Assembly: GCF_027744825.2 (NCBI RefSeq)
Contig: NC_071342.1
Location: forward strand, 16,053,001-16,117,000
Origin: Synchiropus splendidus
Taxonomy: Eukaryota > Chordata > Actinopteri > Syngnathiformes > Callionymidae
DNA length: 64,000 nucleotides
Direction of reading: 5' to 3'
The notes below the pieces were generated by a model. That model worked only from the letters and a program-made list of their open reading frames with translations, made no database searches and was not told the DNA's origin. This document shows positions 46,196-58,243 of the stretch, one piece after another. Within the stretch, counting starts at the first letter, position 1. Every line of letters begins with the position of its first letter. The position numbers were made by a program, and so were the translations under genes.

Positions 46196-46781
46196 GTAAG
46201 CGCTGAGGCTTCATTGACGCGCTTAATCGGAGACGCACCGCGGGGCAACCATCGACCCTCTATTCCCCCAATTGAATGAAACACATCGGCAGGCTTGTTA
46301 TCAAACGTTTCGCTTGCGGTGGAATCATAAAATCGACGGAAGAATCACAACTAGTCAAATAGAGTTCGAAAAATAGATGTATTTCTGCGCACTTTCGAAT
46401 GAAATTACCCGATGTGTTGATAGAATATTAACACTTACCATGGGCCAATTGTGCTTGAGGCTATTCAGAATTATTGTTTGTCAAATTCAGTCCTCATTTA
46501 TTTATTTAATTTATTTACGTATCACCACTGGCTTTCAATGAAGAATCTCTCTATTATTCATATGTCCTTGATGGTTAAAATAACTGTAAAGATGTAACGG
46601 CTGCTTTTATTTTGAAGGCAGAGGATCAATATTTTACTGTATATGATGTGTAAGATGTGTAGGGATGGGGGATGTTCAGTTCTGTATGAAGTCATTGTTA
46701 AGGTATATGACCGCAAATAGGTGTAGAAAAAGTAGCAAATTGTACTGATGTTTAAATATACTGTATAAACATTGACACTTA

Positions 46782-46864
46782 CAGGGGTTGGACAAAATAA
46801 TGGAAACACCTTAAAGCTTTTTTTTTTAGCTTTAAGGTGTTTCCATTATTTTGTCCAACCCCTG
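46782..46864. mobile_element. 83-bp near-perfect palindromic MITE
   Basis: caggggttggacaaaataat at the left is mirrored by attattttgtccaacccctg at the right, and nearly the whole element folds around a short T run. TA flanks both ends (46780-46781, 46865-46866), as expected of Tc1/mariner-type insertion. It lies in the inferred first intron of the prokineticin receptor gene. Confidence 0.88.
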
Positions 46865-47424
46865 TACTTAGTAATAACTTAATAATGAAAAGTATTATCA
46901 TTGGTAGTAAGCATAATGATCATAATAATATAATGTTATTAATGTCTTTAATATGTACTTACAAATAAATATTTTCTAAAGGGTCAGAAGTATGTTATAG
47001 TTTCACAAGTACCTGCATGACTCATTGCTCATATGCACCGTTCATTAGATTGCTGCTCCTGAGCTGATGGTTCCTTCTTCAGTAATTGAATCCGATGAAA
47101 AGTAAACGTGACCAATAGCACAGCGTGATGGGTATCGACACAAACCCCTCGCTAGATTATCAGAGGTGTGGAATATCAATGGAAAAAAGAATGTGGTGGG
47201 TGGCCATTCTTTGTCAGAAACAACACGCAGCTCTAAATGAAAAGCCTTCTCACCACTGCGAGCGACGGGGTCCTGAGACATCACTCACTGAGTGTTTTAT
47301 TTAATGACTTCACAGCCGCACGTCGTCCTTGGATGATCTTAATGTCACACACGCCTCACAAAACACGCTCCTGCGTCATTTGCTGCTCGGGATTCTCGTC
47401 TCAGTGAAGCGCCTTCTGTTCCAG

Positions 47425-47563
47425 GTGGAGAAGCTGCTCACTCACCGGAGAAGCCGCATCAGATATTCGCTGCTCCAAAAGTAATTTAGTGCTTGAGAGG
47501 AGACATGGATATGGTTTCAGAGAAAAACATGTTTATTTATTGAGTAATTCCGTTTAGTAAGAC
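47425..47563 (+). other. candidate 5' UTR part of prokineticin receptor exon 2, with a uORF
   Basis: A good acceptor (gccttctgttccag|gtgg) precedes 47425. The 139 bases to the start codon contain a 12-codon upstream ORF (47505-47543, MDMVSEKNMFIY) ending 20 bases before the receptor ATG. This could lower translation. Confidence 0.45.
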
Positions 47564-47994
47564 ATGGAAGACTCCAACATCAGCCATGTGGTGAAGGCAA
47601 GCATCCATGCTGAGGAAAACTACGACATGGACTACGGCATCCCGCCGGAGGAGATCCCAGACACCACGCAGGGTCAGGCCTTCTTTGTCGCCACCATTGT
47701 GATCGGTGGGGTCCTGGTGTGCATCATGCTGGTGTGTGGCTTAGGCAACTTCATTTTCATCGCCACTCTGACGCGATATAAGAAGCTGCGGAACCTCACC
47801 AACCTGTTGATCGCTAACTTGGCCATCTCCGACTTCATCGTGGCGGTGGTGTGCTGCCCCTTCCTGGTGGATTACTACGTGGTCAAGCAGCTCTCTTGGG
47901 AGCATGGATCGCTGCTCTGCGCTTCTGTCAACTATCTTCAGACGGTTTCGCTCTACGTGTCGACAAATGCTTTGCTTGCCATCGCAGTGGACAG
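47564..47994 (+). CDS. prokineticin receptor coding exon 1 (N terminus to DRY)
   Basis: 143 codons plus [22 protein letters not shown] to LLAIAVD(R), donor gtgagt. The intron splits the Arg codon of DRY, the place I recall for the intron in vertebrate prokineticin receptor genes. The acidic N terminus contains [14 protein letters not shown]. Confidence 0.94.
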
Positions 47995-50900
47995 GTGAGT
48001 TGTGTCTTCACATCTTTTTGTGTCAAAACAACAATTTACTGCTTAAAATGAGCTGTCTATTAAGTCTGAAATATTGTGTTTTCAGAGGTAAAACACATGG
48101 TAATGATTTTGCAACAGTGTCCATTGTGTACCACTGATGCATTGTGAGTGCAGTGATACTGAAGATGAATGAAACGTGGTAATGCTAAGAGGCTCTGGAA
48201 CAAAAGGAATAGCCGGAGAAGTAAATTATCCTCCCAGCGAGAGACAACCACTCGGGCCGGTCGCTTTATCTAAACCATTTTTCGATGACCCGTAACCACA
48301 CCCAGCATGTAGCTTCATTAGCACAACACTATTGTCAAAATCATTTTGTGCATTTTAATCTGCTGTAAGCGTAACGTTTCTTCTGCGACGTCTGTGAGTG
48401 ATCTCTCGTCTGCAGATCAACAAACTGCCTGGTTTTTCGTTCTCATTTGAGTCATGGAAACTTGCTGGTGAAGAAAGCAATCCTAGATTTAGATGTATTC
48501 AAATTTTAAATGAGGAAAGTCATCATTTATTCACCACTTGCCAGTATTCAAATGAATGCAGCCCTCACCTTTTCCGTCTTGCTTGACTGAACAGCTTCCT
48601 CATTCCTGACCTCTGATGTTTTCGTGCTTCATAACGGGTCACAGATTTTCAATCGCAGATGTGTCTATCAGAGAGCTGAAGCACAGCTTCTGGCTGGAGT
48701 TATGTCAATGACAGCACACATTTTCTGTGTCTTGAAAAAGATTAAAAACCATAACAATCGATCATCGTATCACAGTTGAAGCTGCTCCATGCTTTGATGT
48801 CCAAAAGACAGAGGCAGATTTCAGTCTATCTTCCTGCTAGGACTGGTAGAGGTGAGAGGAAGCTGTCTGGAAAACACATTTTTTGTTATTGAGCGCTGAC
48901 CTGTCGCATAATAATAATTATTATTGGAGGTAATGGGGCTCTGGAGTGTATATCCCAGCTACGTGGGGTGAGACACAAGAGACGTGTTACCAGTCCATCA
49001 CCGAAATACATCAGACTAAGAGAAAAAACATACAGAGTGCCAGGGGGGAAAGGAGTTTGCCCCAGGTGCTCATGGGGAGAACATACAAACTCGCTCCGAG
49101 CAACCCTGCAGCCTTGTTGCTGTGACGTAAGAGCAACGATGACGTCTCCAGACCAGGGATGTAATGGGAGTGAAATTTCATCTCACCGTTTTCACAATCA
49201 AAGCTATCGTGATTATCGGTGTATTTTAGCAAAGTGTTTAAATGTTCAAAAAGTATTTTAAATAAACAGTCAAAGAACATTCTATTTTGTAAACAAAACA
49301 AACAATAGGAAGGTGTCTAGAAAAACACACATTAGCAAAGAATCAAAGTATCCAGAGGGTCGTCTCCCTGCTTGAAAGTCAGAAAGGTACTGCTGGCTTT
49401 GAAAATAAAATATAGATTTAAGGACAACACCATCTAATGTAAACATATCTGTAGTGCTGCCACCAGCTGGGCCACAAAATGAGCGGGAGCTGGTGCTAGG
49501 AGAGCCCAGTTTGATGAGTAAATCTTAACTGTGTCCAACTCAATAAGCAAATGGCTGTATCTTTGATGTGAAGTGTCACCTTAGGTAAGTGAGATCCGAT
49601 CGCAAAAGGAAAAAAATACACGACATGGCCTGTACTTTTCTGTGGAATGCTTTGAGATGGTCTATTATTTTCATCATTTCACATTTATCCCAGACTTTCC
49701 TGACCCACAAAAGTGACTTGAAATGTGAACCCTTGGTGCCAGTCTTTTTCAATGAAATATTCAACTATTTTGAGTGGCTGGATCTTGAAAACGTGAAGGC
49801 ACACAGAACATCACCAGTATGGCGCCAGACATAGTCATCTGAATACCATTTACAGATGTCAATCTGATTCACTAGTCACATCCTTTCTCATCTCTCAAGC
49901 AACAATGATGATGATGACGGCTCAACACATCACTGTCGTTTACTGCAGGACTGTGAACGCCACTGCTGCATACACCACTCTTAGCGCTGTATTTTCTCCT
50001 GTGGCTTCCACCATTTTTTTCATTCACACTATCTCCATCACGGTGTTTTGACCATGAATCGGGTCCAGAATATGTTTCTTTTGGATCTAATGCAGCAAGC
50101 GCACGGAGACGCAGCGCTGCCGACCTCTGCCGCCACTTTTTGCCCCACTGTATGATCTCCATCAGAGTGAGAATATTACTCCTGTGAATCTTATCCGCAC
50201 TCTTGCTCTGTTTTGCTGTGACTGCATAGCTAAAACAGTCCGTGTGTCTGCCTCAGGTGTGTGTATTCAAACTTTTTTCACTCCAAAACTTTGACATAAA
50301 CAGACCCTTAAAAGTTGCTAGAATTGAAGTTGCAGGTGTCTGCAGGAGACATTACAGATCGCCTTGTCTAAATGCAGTGACTTTTCATGAAAGCGTTCGG
50401 TGGTGGAGAAACACACACACGAGGAAATAACTACGAAAATGAAAAGTGAGACTGGAAAACTGCTCTTATAAGGCACATAGGAAGCAGCTGAATAGGGATT
50501 CCAGTGCGCAGAGAAATTTAGAAACGTCCGGGAATGAAAACGAGCGCTTGAAGTCTTGAGAGAGTTTACGGTCACAGAGTGCGAGGGAACAGGACAATGA
50601 GAACAACGGAGGGTAACAAAATAAAAGCACGAGACAATTCACGGTGGAAAACAACAATGAACGGACAAACAAAGTGCGAACATGACAGAGATAACTTGAA
50701 GTCAACCCAAGAAGAGCCCAAGAATATCAACTTTAGGTCACATGCTTGCCTGTAGTTTCAGCTCCTCTTGTCATATTGTATTGTATTGAGTATTGTCATT
50801 GAAACATACGGAACAGGGACACTCATGGCCAAATGGATTGAAGTCACAAATGCCAAACAAGAAGTCTCACTGTTCTCACTGTCTTTCAGGTACATGGCAA

Positions 50901-51595
50901 TCGTTCATCCTTTGAGGCCACGCATGAAGTACCAAACTGCCTACGGTCTGATTGCCGGGGTCTGGATAGTCTCCATTCTCATTTCAATCCCTTCAGCCTA
51001 CTTTGCAACTGAGACCATGTACCCTCACAGCGGCACCTCACCCATCACTCACAAGGTCTTCTGTGCCCAAATCTGGCCTGTGGACCAACAAGCATACTAC
51101 CGCTCCTACTTCATGTTCGTCTTTGCTCTGGAGTTCGTCGGGCCTGTGTTGCTCATGGCTGTGTGCTACACCCAGATCTCACGGGAGCTTTGGTTCAAGA
51201 ACGTGCCCGGCTTCCAGACGGAGCAGATCAAAAAGAGGCTGCGCTGTCGTCGCAAGACCGTGATGGTTCTCATCGGGATATTGACGGCGTATATTCTGTG
51301 CTGGGCACCATACTACGGGTACGCAATCCTGCGGGACTTTCATCCGACACTAATCTCTCGTCAAAAGAACTCCCTCGTGGCCTTCTACATTATCGAGTGC
51401 ATTGCCATGAGCAATAGCATGATCAATACCTTCTGCTTTGTCAGTGTGAAGAACAACACAGTCAAGTATCTGAAGAGGATCGTTCTGCTGCGCTGGAAGT
51501 CCACGTACGCCCCCACAAAGACGGTAGACGAGATGGACGTCAGAACCGTGACTGCGCCTGTAACAGAAGAAGTTGAATGCATTCATCTGAGATAG
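47564..51595 (+). CDS. prokineticin receptor gene span (2 coding exons, complete)
   Basis: A class A GPCR for prokineticins (AVIT peptides), mainly Gq-coupled, at the plasma membrane. In mammals the two paralogues act in angiogenesis and gut (PROKR1) and olfactory/GnRH development and circadian output (PROKR2). The joined protein has 378 residues (human 393 and 384). Visible: extracellular N terminus with NIS (5-7); TM1 about 39-68 with GNFIF; TM2 79-99; TM3 116-139; DRY (143-145); TM4 163-180; Cys119 and Cys202 for the extracellular disulfide; TM5 about 216-239; [14 protein letters not shown] basic loop; CWAP in TM6 (281-284); TM7 with [10 protein letters not shown] in place of NPxxY; tail ending [10 protein letters not shown]. 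The start is the first ATG in frame (gacATGG). From recalled human sequences, several diagnostic residues (LTRYKKL, CASVNY, FATET, KNNT) lean to PROKR2, while LRPRMK leans to PROKR1, so no paralogue symbol is given. Confidence 0.94.
47995..50889 (+). other. prokineticin receptor intron
   Basis: 2.9 kb. It contains a degraded fish repeat (48925-49145). No nested gene was recognised on either strand. Confidence 0.85.
48925..49145 (+). repeat. degraded interspersed fish repeat
   Basis: gtatatcccagctacgtggg, ccagtccatcaccgaaatac and ggggagaacatacaaactc match the pattern of a common teleost repeat. It lies in the prokineticin receptor intron. Confidence 0.45.
50890..51595 (+). CDS. prokineticin receptor coding exon 2 (TM4 to C terminus)
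   Basis: One base plus 234 codons and TAG, from [20 protein letters not shown] to EEVECIHLR. Acceptor actgtctttcag. An in-frame ATG at 50768 belongs to the intron and is not used. Confidence 0.95.
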
Positions 51596-52100
51596 AGGAC
51601 TTGTCTGTAAACGGCGCATTCAGACTGAGTAAAATGATGCGTTCAGCTTCTTCCAAGGATGTTCACTCGCACCCGTGAGTTTCACTGCACATTTGCCAAA
51701 TTCCCGGAAGCTGACTACTGAGTAAGCCAAATTATCAGATTGCTTTTCCGGCTGGAAATCACTCTTGTTGCACTTAATCCTCCATATTTGGATTGCCGTT
51801 GCCACAGACCCGCCAAAACATGGACTGACTGACACGTTGTGCGATACTGTCTTCAACTTTTAATGAGTAACACTTAAGCTCCTTGTGTTTATCAATTTTG
51901 TCTGGTTTGCTTTTCTCAAATTCACAGGAAGTCTGAAGCATTTGCAGCTCATATATTAGTGTTGTTTCCTGTCATTGAAAGGCAAAAACCAACTACTTAG
52001 ACACGTCGATGACAGAGCTAGGGAGACTAGTCAGACTACTTTTGGTCAGTTTTCATCATGAAAAACACACTTTGTTGGACGAGATAAATAGTAGTCCAGT

Positions 52101-52155
52101 TAATATAATATAATATAATATAATATAATATAATATAATATAATATAATATAATA
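52101..52155. repeat. (TAATA)n microsatellite
   Basis: About 11 pentamer copies in the 3' UTR region of the prokineticin receptor gene. Confidence 0.93.
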
Positions 52156-52769
52156 GAGTAATGTAATATAATTTTCGAACAATTCTGTATTTTTGTGATG
52201 CATGATCTAAAAAAAATGCTATTTCACTAGATGACCAATTTCAATGTGCTAAATGAATTTTGAAAGTTCCCCACAGAGCCATTCATCCAATGTAACTTCT
52301 AACTTTCATAAGTGGATTTGCCTGTGTGAGAATCATTTTTACAAATTCAATGCCAACATAAACAGCTAAGGATAATCAATATGAGTCAATATCAGACTTT
52401 TCCCAAGACTATAAACCTGTAAATTGTGAATCTATTATTATTATTATCTATTATAATTATTGTTAGTTTTCTGTTCTGTAGAGTGGTTGTTGGTTGCTTC
52501 CTGTAAATTACAACTTCTGTAAAGTTGTAAATAATTCTGAAGACTTTTCATGGTTGTTCAACATTGTAGCACTGACGTAGTTGTGGTGACATGGATTCCA
52601 TTGTGTTGCTTTCGGTTGTTTCGGTCGCTAGCATGCAAGTGAGTAAAACATAGTGGTGGTCCGCATTTGGGTGTATGATTTCTGTGCAAAAATAGCCAAC
52701 GTCTGTGATGGTTTTTCTAGATGTGATGTTCTTGTTCTTGGGTCTTCGGTGTCACGGTATAAAGAGCGT

Positions 52770-52775
52770 AATAAA
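52770..52775 (+). terminator. prokineticin receptor candidate poly(A) signal
   Basis: AATAAA 1.17 kb after the stop codon. The intervening DNA lacks another gene, so a long 3' UTR carrying the (TAATA)n repeat is plausible. Confidence 0.35.
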
Positions 52776-53556
52776 ACAGTAATTCCTCTCATCCTGGACT
52801 ATCATCTTTTGATCTTTTCACCGAAGTGAGGTGAGCATCTGTTGTATTTGGACATTTCTATATGAACAGTCACCCTGTTTCCTCCCGAGAACTGTTGCAG
52901 TCTGGCCAAACTTTAGGTCAATAGCTCACCATTTAGAGAAAAAAAGGTGAATAAAACTGAATCTTGGAAGATGAAAGATGAAAATATGAAAATATAACTA
53001 AGGGGACCACACGCGGCATTTGCAGGAAGGCAGAGATGCTCAAGGACAGGGGAAACACTGCACCTGCAGAGATCTTGTTGACTGAACGCTCTATCGAAGA
53101 AGTTCTGGTAACTAACTTAAGCCAAGGTATAAGCTGAAAAGTCAAGGCAAGATGAAGCCACCAAATTGGGGTTTTGTCGGTGGGTAGCCAAATGTCAGCC
53201 ATGCAGAAAGACCAGTGAGTCATCTGCAATACCAAGCTTGGAGTGATGGATAGTGGGTTGTCCACCTAATAAGGTTCACGTCACGATCTCCAATAATCAG
53301 ACTGTCAGTCAATGGCAAACAGAGACGGTGCGGAGGAAGGAACACTGGTAGATGAATCATTAACACCTGTATCCAGAGAATTTTCATAAACTTATGAACA
53401 TACAAGGGTTGAGAAAGGACAATGTAGTGTCCAGTGTGCAATGATCCCAGCTGCTGTCAATCAAATATGAACATGTCTTATCTTCAAACGTGACCTTTTC
53501 CAACACCTGAAAGGTGACTGATTTCAGACCAAATTTAAATCTGATGTTAAGGAATA

Positions 53557-54247
53557 CAGTGGTACCTCGGTTTTCAAACGTCAACAAATCGGAGTTCGAG
53601 ATTTTTTTGCTTCTGATTTCAAACGAAAATCCAGAACGCCCCCAAAAAAGCCAGAAAAACCATAACGTGCACGGACCGATCAGCTGACGCATGATGCGCT
53701 TCGTTATTGTGTATAATGCATGTCCCGTTAGCTACATTTACTGACTGTTTTTTCTTCATATTGAGGTGTAAAACCTTTCCTGTCTCCACACTGGACCGTG
53801 GTAGAGTGTCACAGGGGAGGTGCTCGCTCTCCACACCTCCGAGGCTGGAGCGCTCACTCCAGGGTTTGATGTCCTGTTGTGGGCTGGAGCTGGGACAGGG
53901 ATGAGGCGAGTCTGGGACAGAGCGTGACTTGGTTTATGACTTTGTCACAGCCAAACTGCACAGAAGCGCACATTCAGAGCTGGACACGCACCGGGCACCT
54001 CTTCACTTCTGGAGAGACGTCACTCACTCGGCAACCCCTCCCACATGCAGCGGCCACACACATAGAGGAACAGCACACCTGCAGCAGACACTCTACATTC
54101 ACTCCTACAAAAGACTAATTTAAGGCTTGGAACGCATTATTTCTTTTTCCATTCATTGTAAAGGGAAAAATCGATTGAGATTTCGAACAAATCGCTTCTC
54201 GAGCGTCCGTCTGGAATGGATTGTGGTCGAGAACCGAGGTACCACTG
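53557..54247 (+). mobile_element. MITE family A, copy 4 (most intact)
   Basis: 691 bp with ends cagtggtacctcgg and ccgaggtaccactg, flanked by TA on both sides (53555-53556 and 54248-54249). TA duplication and CAGTG ends fit the Tc1/mariner/pogo superfamily. The element is non-autonomous: its ORFs are short and match no transposase. The inverted ends extend into the gaacg/ttcgaa region. Confidence 0.87.
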
Positions 54248-57244
54248 TACTTGTTTTTGGCGCCACTGCTGGTATATGAGTGTAATTGCACGTCTGGTTC
54301 TCTGGTCCCGCCCCCAGTGTATTTGCTTATAAGGGAAGGGTTTTGGCGAAACAGTGGAAAATTTAGGTGACAATATGCACAACACTAACAACAACAAAAC
54401 GCATTACTTTTCACTGTTCGACATCAGAATTCAATTTCAGCCGGGGAGAGCCTGAAAGAAGAGCGATTGATCCGGATAATGAAACTTTATTTATGCAGCA
54501 CATTTCAGAGCGCAGTTCACAAATTGCTTTACTGACAGAAGATAATGTAAATGAGAACAAATAAGTTGAAGGTGCTGCTTTCTTTGGTCAGTCGCTCTTC
54601 AATTTTCCGGTCTATAATCGCGCCTGTACGTCTGGAAGGCTGGTCACATTTGAAGCTGTTCCCATGCAGAATACATTCTCTCCCTTTGATGGTTTTCACA
54701 CACAAACAATGGGTGATTTTAATGGAAACGATGACATTAAAAGTGTGATAAAATCACAAGAAGAAGAAACCCATCACACAGAAGGCCAGTTGTAATTATT
54801 CAGACATTGCCATTCACCTGTGTTCCTCATTTACTGTGAATTATTTCCTGTAACCACCTCTAATAAAGATGAGATGGACGGCAGATGGTCCCACTGAATA
54901 CAAAACAACCTCCACCAAAGTCAAATATGAGAAGAGACATACAAGACGAAAGTAAATTAAAATAATCCCACTGTTCTTTCCACACAGATTTACGTGACAA
55001 GCTCAATGATTTCATTGGAGAAAGCATCCTGGAGGATTTAATTGGAAAAGCTATTCAGTTAAGAATGCATTACGAGGGAATAAAAAAGGCCGTCTTATCA
55101 TTTATGGCTGTCAATTCCCCCACTGACTAAAGCTGACACCTGAATCCCCGTGATTTCTTTGCTGAACTCGGCGTTTCATTGCCGCCTCAGGAGCTGATGA
55201 ATTCTGAGCTGGATGTTTGTTCTAAATGTAAAAGCGGCTGTAGGCGAGTGTTGAACCCAAAATGAAGGCTTTAAGTGCCTTCTACATAATTAAGCAGTAC
55301 CGCACGACAGGTACGGGGCGATCACCAAACAGCTACTGGTGTTGTACAAGCAAAAAAAAAGTTATAAATAATACTAATTTGATCTGGTGTTTTTTTTACC
55401 ACCCCTGACTTAACCTCAGTAAGTGAGATTTCAGAGGCTAACATAACAATATTGATGCAGTCCTGGCTAGATTTATGGCCCGGGTGACCGTACCACCCCC
55501 CCCCAAAAAAAGAGGCACAAGTACGAAGAAAACACATGAGCAATAAATAAAATACAGTCCATAAATCTCTGAAAAAAATCTATAAAACCTCTCCCCCTTG
55601 CCTCTTCGAACACACGCCACCTGTATGGCTCTCAGCACCAACGTCACAATGGCCCACTCCGCTAAGTTGACATGGAAAAGCAGGGTTTCTGCCAAGATTG
55701 TCTGAAACCCCCCCCCCCACATGGCCACAATAAAAACGCTTATTTTCAATCCAAACCTGCAGCCGTCTTTGTCCAGTCGGTCTCTTCATGTGATGTTTGT
55801 TTCAGAGTTTTTCTGTTAAAAACAAACCTAAATCCATGATCATATCCACCTTCACAATGTATTATTTGTCTTCCACATGTCACGATGATTCCACCTAGTT
55901 TCATCACGTGTGTCATATCTTTACCGTACCATACCATACCAAATGTATTCATAAAGCACTTAAAAATCAATGCAAGTCCCTCACTAAGTGCTGTACAACT
56001 ACAAAATCAGGATAAAACAGACATTAAAAACAATAAATACATAACATTAAAAGAGGGCAGATACACTAAAAATGACTAAAAAGATGTGCGGTTGTATCAA
56101 AGCCAAAGAGTAAAAGTGCGTTTTAAGAAGTGTTAAAAAGAGATCATTATTTTGAAGGCACGAGGGCTCTCATTCAAGCCTTTTTTTCTTTAGGCGCTTG
56201 TGTGCCCTCACATTAAATGCGCCCCCTCCGGGTGGTCACCCACGATTATGACTCCTTTGGGCGTGTGAGAGCCTGCTTTGAACCTATGACTGCATCAGTA
56301 TCAGCAGCTTGTCCACACTGAAGCGCTCACCTCTTTGTTTTCACACTGTGGTCTATTTAATGAAGCTACATATCTTTAACCTCCAGACACAGGTATTACA
56401 GTCCCTGTATGTCACGCGGTTCCTCTGAAACAGTAATTGCCTTGGACTGTTAAAAGGAAATCTGTTCCCTTGTCCACCCTGCAAGAGTGAGTCATTCCTC
56501 TCAATCACCAGACAGGACTCTAAATTGGATTTCTGCAGCCAGGACCACCTTTGCGCTTGGCTTATTCCAAGCATTAAAAACAGGCAAATCAGGGATTGTT
56601 CCTGAAATATTCTGTTTGCAACCACCATAATAGAGAGTAATATTACATTGTGAATATAAATCAATTATGAGTTTGCATTCAATGGAAACATTGACTCAAA
56701 AATACATTGAAAATAATAATAATCAATAACGCTCCCGAATAGACCTGTAACAGTTCATGATAGTTGTAGCTTCTTTTGTGAGAGGTCGTTGGGAAAAAAC
56801 AAAGCCTCATAATGTTCTGTGATTTGCTATTGATGTTCATTGTGTTTTGTCTCTCTGTTTACAGATTGAAGTTCGCTTGATTCTCCCGGTTCGGTGACGC
56901 TTTCTGTTCTGGTTTTATTGTCGTGTATTATTAAATATTGTACCTTGCTCCGCACCTTGCCTCCTGTAAGTTCCTCATCACGGCACTTGGGGTCCCACCA
57001 CAGGTCCTGAATCACAACACAAAGCCTCCACTTCAGGGCTCACATCATCACTTGGCCGCTACGTCTGAATGAAGTCAGTCCAATTCTTTAAAATGTCGGT
57101 GAGGATTTAAAGTTCCGCCTCTTTCCTTCCTTTGTCGGAACCAAACAGGTGCATACCGAAATAGATTGGCTTCATACTGGCACCATCACAGGTTTATCAA
57201 TGATAAACAAGTGCTTAGCTCTGACATTGTCTCAGTAGAACATT

Positions 57245-57390
57245 GGTGTCAAACTGGTCTTTGAAGGACCGCAGTAGGTGCTGTCCCAACCAATGAAGAC
57301 ACGGGGTTGGTCAACCTATATCCACCTGCAGGGTTGGAACACAAACCTGCACCCACTGAGGATCAGTTTGATCAGTTTGACACTCACTAG
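57245..57390. repeat. degraded interspersed repeat
   Basis: gtcaaactggtctttgaagg and ggttggaacacaaacctgca resemble a repeat often seen in fish genomes. Class unknown. Confidence 0.3.
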
Positions 57391-57392
57391 CA

Positions 57393-58243
57393 GCCGCACC
57401 CACTAAATTTAAGACAGAAAACAGATCTTGCTCATAGATAAGCCACACTGGTCTATATGCTGTGGGTGCAGTGGTGCTGTCTGCTCCGTAGGAAGGTCAG
57501 TGGTGCACCCGGCTTAAAAACGCATGAGGATCACTTCTAAACTACAAGTAACATCCAACTTACGAACAGAATCGGTTGCGACCAACCGGTCGTAAGTCAA
57601 ATTGGACGTAAGTCGAATACCATTCAAAATAGCCAACATGAGGGTTATAGGTACTATAGGTATGTGAGAGTGAGATGCTGGGCTACTGTGCTGCCGTAAT
57701 TGTTGTACGCGTTGCCGGACTGCTAAGTGCTGCGGTGCCAGACATTTAATAAATAAAATAAATAAATAAGCGTCTGCTGGCTGTGGTTGTAAGTACGGGT
57801 GGGTGTAAGTCGAGCAGGTCGTAAGTCGGATGTTACTTGTAGTTTTGAAAACGGGGGCCAGCATCAAGACTGACTCATGAAACAAACTCAGCAATGTTCT
57901 GAACTTGAATCGTGAACTCCTCACATCTTTTATTGACATTAAAGGGCTCAAAATGTGCTGTTTTCCTCCATCAGAAGTTCCGACACCACAGCCGATCTCA
58001 GCTGCTGCTTCTTGTCTCCAGTCAGTACAGCAGATCAGCTCTGTTGGCGAACCTTCGGACACGTGGGCGAAAACAGTTTTGTGTGCTTTAAGGTCAATGA
58101 AACACCTGGGATTTCATTGGTTTGATGTGAGGAGGCTGAATATTTTCGCTCTTTAGCCTGTAAAAATCCCATATATTTGCCACATTGTTGTATGAGCCTC
58201 AGGGTTCAGATCACAAGAAAGAAGAAGTGGCTGATAGCCCGGT
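57393..58243. mobile_element. second, degraded copy of the 906-bp element, split by a MITE
   Basis: gtgcagtggtgctgtctgc, ggtcagtggtgcacccggct and agcctgtaaaaatcccatat match the reverse complement of 38881-39786. The family B MITE at 57543-57841 is inserted inside it. Confidence 0.65.
57543..57841 (+). mobile_element. MITE family B, copy 2 (nested)
   Basis: 299 bp with ends tacaagtaacatccaactta and taagtcggatgttacttgta. It interrupts an older repeat whose two halves lie at about 57393-57540 and 57900-58243. Confidence 0.85.

Noticed and set aside
46006..46206. N-terminal extension of the prokineticin receptor
   Set aside because: Splicing 46195 to 47425 in this frame reaches a TAG before the receptor ATG, so it cannot extend the protein.
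50768..50889. Intronless start of the receptor's second half at ATG 50768
   Set aside because: The upstream residues have no GPCR similarity, and a clean acceptor at 50889 plus the DRY split match coding exon 1.
53929..54123. 64-codon frames repeated at 3592, 26313, 32787 and 53929 as a gene family
   Set aside because: Each lies wholly inside a copy of MITE family A, with inverted ends and TA flanks; treated as part of the repeat.
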